Positions 23,948 through 31,070 of a stretch of DNA of 33,036 nt are shown here, in pieces (the stretch's first letter is position 1; each line of letters begins with the position of its first letter). Origin of the DNA: Magnetococcales bacterium. GTDB taxonomy: Bacteria > Pseudomonadota > Magnetococcia > Magnetococcales > JADFYX01. The position numbers and the translations under genes were made by a program. The notes under the pieces are model-generated. The model was not told where the DNA came from. It did not search any database and saw only the letters and a list, made by a program, of their open reading frames with translations. The stretch is from the NCBI GenBank assembly GCA_002753565.1, contig PEAM01000035.1, positions 1 to 33,036 on the forward strand, written 5' to 3'.

Positions 23948-25474
23948 TTAATGGCTGGTTCCGGATGATCGGGTTATTTTATTGTAAACATTGTATTTTC
24001 CAGATGGCTTATTCATGGGAAGCCGCTTGACCTCCTGTAGACTTCTGGCATCGTAGACAATAACAGCGCCATCAGGGTCCCAGATGCTTAACAAGGCGTA
24101 ACGACCATCTCGGGTAAACTCCACATGTCCTGATGTCTTCCCAGGAGCTGGACGCAAGGTGCGAACAATCTTCAGACTGTTTTTGTCAATGACATGGACA
24201 AGATCCCGATGGGGACCAAAAAAAACATCGACCCATGCATAGGGGCTGTTTTCATGGCTCCGCATGAAAAATCCGGGTCCTTTTGTCTGCAATCTTTTGA
24301 TCACCTTCCAGTTTTCCATATCGATAATGGAAACAACAGACTCCTTCAGGTTGGGTGTGGCCATGATCCGCTTTTTATTCCAGGTCCAGGTGATGCCGGA
24401 GCCTAAATGAGGCATGCCGGGTATATCAATCGAGGCCACTTGCCGACCTTGATCCAGATCGACTACCTGTCCCAGGTTACCATCCCGAGAGGCTCCTATC
24501 AGCTTTTGATAGTCTTGGGTAAAGAAAAAATCATCCAGATAATCTTTGGAAGAAATCCGGCGGATGGCAAACGGAGCCATCTTGGCCTCTTCTGATTGCA
24601 GAATTTTGGCCTCACTGTTATAGGGAATCTCCCAGACTTCCCGGATATCTTTTAACGCAGCGATAAAACTGTTTCTTGGTGAGGCATCATAGACAGCACT
24701 CACACGTGAACTGCTCTTCCCCTCTTCATCCGTAACCGGGATTACTTTGATGGGAGTGAGGTCGTCTGCATTGAAAAGTACCAGGGTATGTGGAAGATAG
24801 TTGGCGGCAATGAGGCTCTTGCCATCACCAGATATGGCCACATTTCTCATATTGATGCCGGCTCGAACCTCTGAGACCACCTTCAGGCTGAACATATCAA
24901 ATTTACTGATCCAACCATCCCGTGAGCCAAAGTAGACAAAACGACCATCCGGAGAGTATTTCGGTCCCCCGTGGAGGGCAAACCGGGTTTGAAAACGGTG
25001 GATGGGCCGTAGTAGATCTCCATCGAGTACCGTGGCATGGTGATCGCCAATTTCAACAACAATAAACATGTTCAACAGTTGGGCGCTATGGAGAGGCTCT
25101 TTGGGGAGTTCGACATCGGGAATGTGGATGATCCGGCTGGATTGAATCTCTTCCATGTCCCAAGTTGGCATGGTCTCCAGAGGTTGATAGATATAGTCGA
25201 CCAAAGATTGAATCTCTTGGGGAGCGAGATCTTGGGCAAAGGGGGGCATTTGGGTGGCAGCCCGACCTTCGGAAATAACCTGTGAAGCCATGGGTTTGCG
25301 AAGACGTCGTAAATTTTCTGGCAGCAGTGCTGGACCAATACTACCCAACCGTTCCGGATGGTGGCATTCGGCACAATAACCGCGATAAAGTGCCTCGACA
25401 TTCCTCCAACCCGCCAAGCTCTCTGAAGAAAGAAAGAGGGGTGATAACAGCAGAAAAAAAATGAAGTACTTCAT
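23948..25474 (-). CDS. nirN: NirN-type c/d1 cytochrome (heme d1 biosynthesis)
   Basis: From ATG 25474 the protein has 508 residues: a signal peptide (about 1-21), a cytochrome c domain with CAECH and a likely Met ligand in MPPFAQ, then an eight-bladed d1-type propeller. Segments such as GMPHLGSGITW, GPGFFMRSHE, SGHVEFTRDGRYALLSIWD and the C-terminal KPSGKYNVYNKI are NirN-like. In NirS, catalytic histidines lie in SHRYF- and SHLGDG-like places; these are missing here, so I do not call nitrite reductase. NirN oxidises dihydro-d1 to heme d1 in the periplasm. It is last in the operon, 13 bases after nirJ; TTG 25501 is an alternative start. Confidence 0.88.
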   Translation of the reverse strand: MKYFIFFLLLSPLFLSSESLAGWRNVEALYRGYCAECHHPERLGSIGPALLPENLRRLRKPMASQVISEGRAATQMPPFAQDLAPQEIQSLVDYIYQPLETMPTWDMEEIQSSRIIHIPDVELPKEPLHSAQLLNMFIVVEIGDHHATVLDGDLLRPIHRFQTRFALHGGPKYSPDGRFVYFGSRDGWISKFDMFSLKVVSEVRAGINMRNVAISGDGKSLIAANYLPHTLVLFNADDLTPIKVIPVTDEEGKSSSRVSAVYDASPRNSFIAALKDIREVWEIPYNSEAKILQSEEAKMAPFAIRRISSKDYLDDFFFTQDYQKLIGASRDGNLGQVVDLDQGRQVASIDIPGMPHLGSGITWTWNKKRIMATPNLKESVVSIIDMENWKVIKRLQTKGPGFFMRSHENSPYAWVDVFFGPHRDLVHVIDKNSLKIVRTLRPAPGKTSGHVEFTRDGRYALLSIWDPDGAVIVYDARSLQEVKRLPMNKPSGKYNVYNKITRSSGTSH

Positions 25475-25487
25475 GATAAATGCTCTC

Positions 25488-26636
25488 TTATTCAATGCCA
25501 ATCTCCTTGTCCGTCAGATAGCAGCCAGGATCTTCTGCCCAGGCATCGCCTGTTTGTTGGAAGGCTCTGACACGGGTATTGCCTCCACAAATGGCCAGTT
25601 GGCGGCAAAGGCCACAACGACCTTTGACCGGGCGGGGGCGTTGACGTAAACCCCGCAGAAGTGGGTCTGGATTGGAGCCCCAAATCTCTTGAAAGGTGTT
25701 TTTTTTCAGATCGCCCAGGGAGTAGTTCCACCAAAAAATATCGGGATGGACCAACCCCCGGTTATCAATGTTGGCAATACCAACACCCGAGGCGTTTCCG
25801 CCCCATTGGGTCAGCATCTCCTGGGCCTTATCCCGATAGTCCGGAAACTGTTTCTCTACCCACATCAAGAAGAAAACACCATCCGCATCGTTGTTACCTG
25901 TGACGATCTCCTGGTTGTCTCCTGATTCAAGAGAGTGTAAACAGCGGTTAAAAAGAGACTCAACCAACTGGCGGGTAGCGTGGTGTTGGGCGTTCTCTTC
26001 GCGGTTGGTTTTTCCTCGGCCAGCATAATTCCAATGAGAGAGATAAAAACGGTCGATGGACTCCGCCGTCATCTGTTGAAAAAGTCCGGGAAGATCGCCG
26101 ACATTTTCTTGGGTCGGTGTAAAGCGAATCCCGGCCTTGACCCCCTGTTCTCGACAATTTCGAATACCCTCAATAGACTCCTGAAAAGCACCAACCCGCC
26201 CTCGAATATGGTCATGATTGGCCTGCAGGCCATCCAAACTGACGCCGACATAATCAAACCCGGCTGCTGCAATTTTTTTGGAAGTCTCTCTATCCATCAG
26301 CGTGCCGTTACTGGAGAGTCCCAGATAAAACCCCAACTGCTTGGCTTGTCTGGCAATGTCAAAAAGATCGGGACGGAGCAGGGGCTCTCCACCAGATAGA
26401 ATAAGAGCCGGCACACCATAGGCTTTTAACTCATCCAGAACCCGAAACACCTCTTCCGTTGTTAATTCTCCCATAAAATCTTTGTCTGAGGAGGCCGAAT
26501 AACAGTGACGGCAAGTAAGATTGCAGCGGCGAAGCAGGTTCCAAACCACCACCGGACCGGTAGCCGAACGGGCACGACCAGGGGTTTCGGGCTGAGGCTG
26601 AAGCAGTTGACGCATGATTTGAGTAAGGCGAAACAT
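25488..26636 (-). CDS. nirJ: NirJ radical SAM enzyme of heme d1 synthesis
   Basis: The 382-residue protein has the radical SAM cluster motif CNLTCRHCYS (C-x3-C-x2-C) near residue 40, the GGEPLLRPDLF segment, and a C-terminal SPASM-like cysteine set (CGLCRQLAICGG then PGCYL). NirJ replaces two propionate side chains of the didecarboxysiroheme intermediate with keto oxygens. Length and order fit NirJ well. It follows the fused decarboxylase by six bases and precedes nirN. The related AhbC and AhbD of alternative heme synthesis are possible from motif alone, but the nirF, nirN and nirC neighbours favour NirJ. Confidence 0.92.
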   Translation of the reverse strand: MFRLTQIMRQLLQPQPETPGRARSATGPVVVWNLLRRCNLTCRHCYSASSDKDFMGELTTEEVFRVLDELKAYGVPALILSGGEPLLRPDLFDIARQAKQLGFYLGLSSNGTLMDRETSKKIAAAGFDYVGVSLDGLQANHDHIRGRVGAFQESIEGIRNCREQGVKAGIRFTPTQENVGDLPGLFQQMTAESIDRFYLSHWNYAGRGKTNREENAQHHATRQLVESLFNRCLHSLESGDNQEIVTGNNDADGVFFLMWVEKQFPDYRDKAQEMLTQWGGNASGVGIANIDNRGLVHPDIFWWNYSLGDLKKNTFQEIWGSNPDPLLRGLRQRPRPVKGRCGLCRQLAICGGNTRVRAFQQTGDAWAEDPGCYLTDKEIGIE

Positions 26637-26642
26637 TGTGAG

Positions 26643-27644
26643 CTATTCTCTCTTTAGGCGAAGCCCAGTTTTTTTTAAAATACGGGAGCTGTAGAGGATG
26701 GTATGGTCCAGGTCATCCTCTCCCAATAGTTGGGAGATAGATTCAACCCGTTCAGAAACCACGCTACGATCCTGGCCATGGACCATGGTAAAAAGGTTGT
26801 AGGGCCACTCAGGGAGTTTTTGAGGACGACGGTAGCAGTGACTGACAAAGGGTAGGGCACCTATCTGCTTGCCGTAATGGTCTATTTTGTCTAAAGGAAG
26901 ATGCCAGACCGACATGCCGTTACTTCTCAAGCCCAATTGGTAGTGGTTGGGGACCACACCAATCCGGCGCACCCACCCTTGCTTTAGCATCGTTTCAAAA
27001 CGGTTGAGAACTGTCTCCAAAGTCAGGCCCAGCTGTTGGGCTATGGCGTTGAAGGGGGAGGGGAGGAGGGGTAGTCCTGCCTGAGTTGCCGTTACAATAG
27101 CGCGGTCCTGAGCTGTCGGGCTGAGGGTGCTCTCCCGTTCAAAGGGCTGTTCGATGTTATTGAACGGTACCGTATCAATGGAGCCATCCTTATGTAGAGC
27201 CAACTTAAAGCCCAGTCGATATTCGGTTAACTTAGGCAGGTTGAACACCTGAAGGTTGGTCGCAGATTCGATCTGATCGATAACCTGCTGGATCTCCTCT
27301 TTGGTCTCCGTAGCCAAGACAAACCACATGTTCAACAGATGCTCACGAGCATAGTTATGGGCTACCTCAGGAAAGAGATTAACCCGTTCAGCAACCTCAT
27401 CCAAACGCTCTTTAGGAACGCTAAGAGCCGCTAGCGTTAACCCACCACCCATTTTTTCTGCATTAAAAAGGGGACCAAATCGGGTTAGATAGCCGCCAGA
27501 AAGAAGCTTTTCGATATGCTGGATTAACGCTGTTTCTGTTAAATCAAGCTGATGAGCAACCTCCAGAAACGGAGCAGAGGAGAGAGGAAAGCCGCTCTGA
27601 AGTTCGTTGATGATACGGCATGAAACAGAGTCGAGAAGGGCCAT
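26643..27644 (-). CDS. Fused siroheme decarboxylase, NirG-NirH type
   Basis: Two AsnC-like decarboxylase units are joined in one 333-residue chain. The first half has HNYAREHLLNMWFVLATE, the mark of NirD/NirG-type subunits. The second half has LPEWPYNLFTMVHGQDR, the mark of NirL/NirH-type subunits. In Pseudomonas these are separate proteins that decarboxylate siroheme to 12,18-didecarboxysiroheme. Position after the nirD- and nirL-like genes and before nirJ equals that of nirG-nirH, hence the call. I start at ATG 27644, one base after the previous stop; GTG 27683 would overlap the upstream gene by 38 bases. Each unit keeps an N-terminal helix-turn-helix-like region. Confidence 0.88.
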   Translation of the reverse strand: MALLDSVSCRIINELQSGFPLSSAPFLEVAHQLDLTETALIQHIEKLLSGGYLTRFGPLFNAEKMGGGLTLAALSVPKERLDEVAERVNLFPEVAHNYAREHLLNMWFVLATETKEEIQQVIDQIESATNLQVFNLPKLTEYRLGFKLALHKDGSIDTVPFNNIEQPFERESTLSPTAQDRAIVTATQAGLPLLPSPFNAIAQQLGLTLETVLNRFETMLKQGWVRRIGVVPNHYQLGLRSNGMSVWHLPLDKIDHYGKQIGALPFVSHCYRRPQKLPEWPYNLFTMVHGQDRSVVSERVESISQLLGEDDLDHTILYSSRILKKTGLRLKRE

Positions 27645-27645
27645 G

Positions 27646-28155
27646 TCAGGATCTCTTGCTGCTTGGTTGAAAATAGTGTGCACCCTGCTGCTTGAAGCGC
27701 CGCAAGCTAAACAAAACCTGCTTGGGAATATCCTTCATACCACAATAACCCTCTAAAGAGTCTATGCTTTTTAAAACCTGATCCCGTTCACGACCATGAA
27801 TCATGCAGTAGAGATTGTAGGGCCAACGGGGTAGGGAGCGCCTTCTGTGGTAGCAAAGAGTGACAAAATCAAGCTGACTGATTTTTTTCCCTAATCTGCT
27901 GACCTGATCCTCTGGTACATCCCAAACCACCATGGCATTGGCTTTAAACCCCAACTCACGGTGGCGAACAATCACGCCCATTCTTTTGATGATACCTCTG
28001 TTCTGAAGATCGGACAGGCCAGAAATAACCTCATCTTCAGACCAACCCACCTTTTGGCCTATTTGCTGAAAAGGCCGACTTGTTAGAGGAAACCCCTCTT
28101 GAATGGCTGTTAAGAGCGTAAGCTCTCTATTATTTAAAGTCCGGTCCTGCATCAT
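27646..28155 (-). CDS. nirL: Siroheme decarboxylase subunit, NirL type
   Basis: An AsnC-like protein of about 169 residues with an N-terminal winged-helix segment (LTLLTAIQEGFPLTSRPF, IIKRMGVIVRHRELGF) and the B-type mark LPRWPYNLYCMIHGRERD. It should pair with the NirD-type subunit to remove acetate carboxyls from siroheme. The start is uncertain among ATG 28167, 28155 and 28152; all overlap the upstream gene, and AGGAG or GAGGG sequences precede them. It couples directly to the fused NirGH gene downstream (stop and start one base apart). NirH is the close alternative; operon position favours NirL. Confidence 0.85.
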   Translation of the reverse strand: MMQDRTLNNRELTLLTAIQEGFPLTSRPFQQIGQKVGWSEDEVISGLSDLQNRGIIKRMGVIVRHRELGFKANAMVVWDVPEDQVSRLGKKISQLDFVTLCYHRRRSLPRWPYNLYCMIHGRERDQVLKSIDSLEGYCGMKDIPKQVLFSLRRFKQQGAHYFQPSSKRS

Positions 28156-28678
28156 CAACCCTCTCATCTTGCTCCTGTGTAAGGGGGAAACCCAGATCAA
28201 TGTGAAAATTATCCAGCATGGGCAGAATGTGGACCTCTGTTCCAGCGTGTTCAGCAATCTCGGAGAGCACAAACATCAATCTCTCTTCATCCGCAGCCGT
28301 AACAACAAACCACAAATTAAGGGCATGTTCCCGTTCATAATTATGGTTGACCTCTGGATAGCTGTTAACAATCTGGGCAACTTTTTCAAGATCCCTGACA
28401 GGAACCTCCATGGCAGCCAGAGTGCTCATGCCAGCCTTTCCGGTCTGAAGAACCGCCCCAATCCGGCTGACAACCCCTACTTTTCGAAGATGTGTCAAGC
28501 GTTGGATAACCTGCTCTTCGGTCAACTGTAATCCTGCGGCTATCTCTGCATAGGGGCGAGAAACAAGCGGAAAATTTTTCTGATAGGCATTCAATAAGGC
28601 AAGATCAGCCACAGTTAAAGAGAGCGAAGCAGAAAGCACATCTTCTGTGAGTGGGGTAATTTGTTTGTGATATCCCAT
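28130..28678 (-). CDS. nirD: Siroheme decarboxylase subunit, NirD type
   Basis: The 182-residue AsnC-like protein has a winged-helix N-terminal part (LLNAYQKNFPLVSRPYAEIA, VVSRIGAVLQTGKAG) and the A-type mark VNHNYEREHALNLWFVVTA, whose histidines are important in this family. It is expected to form a complex with the following NirL-type subunit, with which it overlaps by about 26 bases. It lies 77 bases downstream of nirF. GAGG is 8 bases before the ATG. The extra C-terminal tail after HIDLGFPL is acidic and may be dispensable. Confidence 0.87.
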   Translation of the reverse strand: MGYHKQITPLTEDVLSASLSLTVADLALLNAYQKNFPLVSRPYAEIAAGLQLTEEQVIQRLTHLRKVGVVSRIGAVLQTGKAGMSTLAAMEVPVRDLEKVAQIVNSYPEVNHNYEREHALNLWFVVTAADEERLMFVLSEIAEHAGTEVHILPMLDNFHIDLGFPLTQEQDERVDDAGPDFK

Positions 28679-28755
28679 CTAAATGCCTCGCTAATCCCTG
28701 CCCAATCTAGAGAAGATAGAGTCGGTTTTCATACAAAAAATGTGTCAAGAAGTGC

Positions 28756-29940
28756 TTAAAGGCCGATTTTATGGGCCCGAGAGCTAAAGAAAATACCGCT
28801 GGGTTTTTCGGTGGGCAGGGTGGCCAGTTTATCAAATTGATCGGTATGATAGACGTGAACTTGATCTAAATCCCTGACGGAAACCCAGATATGCTCACCC
28901 CGTGGTGTAAACTCCATATGCATGACCCCCTTACCCGGTTTAAGGGTTTTGATCAGGGAGAGGGAGGGGACGTCGATGACTTGGAGGGTGTCATTATCTG
29001 GAAAGGCAAAATTAACCCAGACCTGTCGGCCGTCCGGGCGCCCCATGGCAAAAACCGGTTGGCTGTGAACCGGAATACGGGTTACTTCCTGCCAGTTTTT
29101 GGTCTCTACAACCATGATTTCGTGGCGACCAACCGCCGGGAAAAAGGCCATTCCACCTGCCATGGCCCACCCTTCAAGATGAGGCATTTTGTAAACAGGA
29201 AGTTTTTTTTCGCCTTTGCCATAGTTTTTAAGAATTTTTTTGACACCAGCGTCTAAATGCCATAAGTCCAAAAGGGCCAACCCATCTTCTCCAAACAGTC
29301 CGGCAATATAGTGCCTGCCATCGGGTGTGATAAGACCGTCGTAGGGCTGTTCACCAATTTGGGTAAATTTTTTAATGGTTGGTCGGTTGGGTTGAGACAG
29401 GTCTGCAATCCAGATCTCCCCGGCATCAAACAGGCTGAAAACAAACAGTTGGCCCGGTGCATCAACCAATCCGACCACTTTAGATGGCTCACCATCCGCC
29501 CCAATAGCAGGAATATCGGCTATCATCTCCAATGAACGGCTGTCGAAAATACGAACACCACCAGGTGTATAGTTGGACACAGCAACCAAAGTACCATCTT
29601 GAGAAATGGCGCCACCGATACTATTTCCAGCTTGCATTACCCGTTTAACCAGTTGACCTGAGAGAAGGTCAACTTTGGTTAATCCGCCATCACGACCAAA
29701 AATAAAGGCATACCGACCATCTCGAGAGTAGACAGCCGAAGCGTGAGAAAGGTCCCCCAGCCCCTTAATTTGACTAAGAATTGTTTTTCCTGTTGTTTCG
29801 ACTATTTGGATACGACCCGAAGCACGCTCAATGATCAAACCCATATCGCCAACCCCGCGAAGGGTTGTGCAGCCAGAGAGAGCTAAAAGGAAAAACAGTG
29901 GAAGAGCGAGTAAAAAACGGAAGGTTGACAGGTGGATCAT
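28756..29940 (-). CDS. nirF: NirF, heme d1 biosynthesis dehydrogenase-like lipoprotein
   Basis: The 394-residue protein is a d1-type beta-propeller without the cytochrome c domain. An N-terminal lipoprotein signal (FRFLLALPLFFLLALSGC) should anchor it in the periplasm. Family blocks include AVYSRDGRYAFIFGRDGG, ISQDGTLVAVSNYTPGG, MHMEFTPRGEHIWVSVRD and the C-terminal KPSGIFFSSRAHKIGL. NirF is needed for a late step of heme d1 synthesis and interacts with NirN and NirS in Pseudomonas. I start at ATG 29940, overlapping the nirC stop as ATGA, with AGGGG upstream; 29976 is the longer option. Confidence 0.92.
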   Translation of the reverse strand: MIHLSTFRFLLALPLFFLLALSGCTTLRGVGDMGLIIERASGRIQIVETTGKTILSQIKGLGDLSHASAVYSRDGRYAFIFGRDGGLTKVDLLSGQLVKRVMQAGNSIGGAISQDGTLVAVSNYTPGGVRIFDSRSLEMIADIPAIGADGEPSKVVGLVDAPGQLFVFSLFDAGEIWIADLSQPNRPTIKKFTQIGEQPYDGLITPDGRHYIAGLFGEDGLALLDLWHLDAGVKKILKNYGKGEKKLPVYKMPHLEGWAMAGGMAFFPAVGRHEIMVVETKNWQEVTRIPVHSQPVFAMGRPDGRQVWVNFAFPDNDTLQVIDVPSLSLIKTLKPGKGVMHMEFTPRGEHIWVSVRDLDQVHVYHTDQFDKLATLPTEKPSGIFFSSRAHKIGL

Positions 29941-30263
29941 GGCGTAACCCCTGATTGAAGCTTTTTGGCCAGCCAAGCAATCTCCTCAGGAGACAATAAA
30001 ACACCCCAGGGAGGCATGGCTCGGTCCGGTTGGCCGTTAGTGATAATATAGGTTAAATATTCTAAGGGCTTGCCTTCAAGCGCCTCAGGCGTTAAAGGCG
30101 GCCCAAGCCCCCCTTTAAGCGTGATCCCATGGCAAGAGCCACAGTCGTGTTTAAGCATGTGAATGAGATTCTTCTGCTGTTTGCGAGAAATGGAATCCGC
30201 TCCCGCATAAGGGGGAAAAAACAATAAAAAAGAAATGAAAAACAGGAAGGTTGATCGTCTCAT
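29937..30263 (-). CDS. nirC: NirC-like small c-type cytochrome
   Basis: The 108-residue protein has a signal peptide (about 1-23), one heme c site CGSCHG, the GGLGPPL segment, and the Met ligand in AMPPWGVLLSPEEIAWLAKKL. This MPPWG end is typical of NirC, the periplasmic electron carrier linked to heme d1 maturation and nitrite reduction. It is the first gene of the leftward nir operon and overlaps nirF by four bases. It lies 463 bases downstream of the micropeptide gene on the same strand. Confidence 0.88.
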   Translation of the reverse strand: MRRSTFLFFISFLLFFPPYAGADSISRKQQKNLIHMLKHDCGSCHGITLKGGLGPPLTPEALEGKPLEYLTYIITNGQPDRAMPPWGVLLSPEEIAWLAKKLQSGVTP

Positions 30264-30726
30264 GCGCTAAACGATACTCATCTGGTTGGAAGAAGAAAAA
30301 AATGTAAACGTAACAGAAGAAAAGTGGCGTGGTAAGAGTGGCATCTTTCAACCCTTTTCATGAGACGATTTTACAAGGTAACATTTCTTTGCTTACCCCT
30401 TGATCAAACCGCTTATGTAAATGGTAACATGATATTTTTTTAGAATAATGTCAAGGACAAAACCACAGAATACAGCTACAATTCTCTGGAAAGAAGCGGC
30501 ATAAACAGAGGGGGAAATCTGCTTTGGGGCGACAGTTTGTCCCAGGATGAAAAGTGGGCAAGATAAGACGAAAAGATCTCAAAAGAGGAGAGTATGACAG
30601 GTTAAAGCGGTCTATCTTCCCAGCCACCCCTCTGGGCGTGAAGAGAGTCCAGAGGGGTGGCGGTTCCTGATAGGGATGGATATCCAGTGGTAGTAAATCG
30701 GACTTATACCATTTTTTCTGTTAAAA
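30264..30726. other. Region upstream of the nir operon
   Basis: No gene is supported in these 463 bases. The minus strand has TTGACA (30449-30454), a perfect -35 box, but a weak -10 (CATGTT after 17 bases), as expected for an activator-dependent promoter. The octamer GGTAACAT occurs at 30377-30384 and 30423-30430. A GGTAA-N11-TTACC dyad covers 30377-30397. No full FNR-type TTGAT-N4-ATCAA site is visible. Confidence 0.5.
30623..30661. other. Perfect 13-bp stem-loop
   Basis: GCCACCCCTCTGG (30623-30635) pairs with CCAGAGGGGTGGC (30649-30661) with a 13-base loop. It lies about 65 bases downstream of the 43-codon gene on the minus strand and has no T-run either side. It may terminate or protect that transcript, or separate it from the nir operon. 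Confidence 0.55.
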
Positions 30727-30858
30727 TCAGCTGATTGGTAACAGTTGAATGACGCTCCAAATCAGGCTGGGAAGAGAGAAAATAGTGGCAACGGTAAGGA
30801 TACCCAAAGAGGTGGTCAAAATGGCGTAGCTGAAAAAATGGTTGGTTTGATTGGTCAT
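30727..30858 (-). CDS. 43-residue membrane micropeptide
   Basis: This frame encodes MTNQTNHFFSYAILTTSLGI, then LTVATIFSLPSLIWSVIQLL and PIS. The first third is polar; the rest is one or two hydrophobic stretches suitable for the inner membrane. AGGAG lies 8-9 bases before the ATG. A good sigma-54 promoter sits about 70 bases upstream, and the divergent gene encodes a sigma-54 activator, so it is probably that regulator's main local target. No family is known to me. A role beside a membrane enzyme of nitrogen-oxide or oxygen respiration is speculation. Confidence 0.65.
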   Translation of the reverse strand: MTNQTNHFFSYAILTTSLGILTVATIFSLPSLIWSVIQLLPIS

Positions 30859-30925
30859 GGTTACTCTCCTGGTTGACTATTGGGTTATATTTAAAACTTC
30901 ATTTTATTGCTTCTGCCTTATATAC

Positions 30926-30941
30926 AGCATGGTATATGCCA
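30926..30941 (-). promoter_or_regulatory. Sigma-54 promoter for the 43-residue peptide
   Basis: On the minus strand TGGCATATACCATGCT has GG and GC with a 10-base spacing, and differs from the TGGCACR-N4-TTGCW consensus at two positions. Transcription should start near 30915, about 57 bases before the ATG. A sigma-54 activator gene starts 130 bases away in the other direction. Confidence 0.65.
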
Positions 30942-30991
30942 TAATTGTTAACCAGCTGATATTGCAAGTATAACAAAGAAAAAAATGGCGT

Positions 30992-31019
30992 TTGTACCAT
31001 TTGGTGTGTTAACTATACT
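30992..31019 (+). promoter_or_regulatory. Sigma-70 promoter for the sigma-54 activator gene
   Basis: TTGTAC (30992-30997) and TATACT (31014-31019), 16 bases apart, make a plausible promoter starting near 31026. The palindrome at 31030 lies just downstream of this start. Confidence 0.5.
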
Positions 31020-31029
31020 GTAAAGTTAA

Positions 31030-31046
31030 CTGTTCATAGTGAACAG
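31030..31046. promoter_or_regulatory. Palindromic regulator-binding site (candidate)
   Basis: CTGTTCA-TAG-TGAACAG is a perfect 7-3-7 inverted repeat. It is about 120 bases upstream of the sigma-54 start at 30915 and overlaps the first transcribed bases of the regulator gene. Binding by the regulator could thus activate the peptide gene and repress its own. GTTAAC hexamers at 30947, 31008 and 31025 add further dyad structure. Confidence 0.5.
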
Positions 31047-31070
31047 ACTGGAAGGGGGTGTTCAGATACC

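Noticed and set aside
23948-25474. Cytochrome cd1 nitrite reductase (NirS)
   Set aside because: Domain order is the same, but the NirS-type histidine segments are replaced (FFFTQDYQKL and MATPNLKES) and the C-terminal wording fits NirN.
30397-30410. FNR-type site at TTGATCAA before nirC
   Set aside because: The half sites abut with no 4-base spacer, so it does not fit TTGAT-N4-ATCAA.
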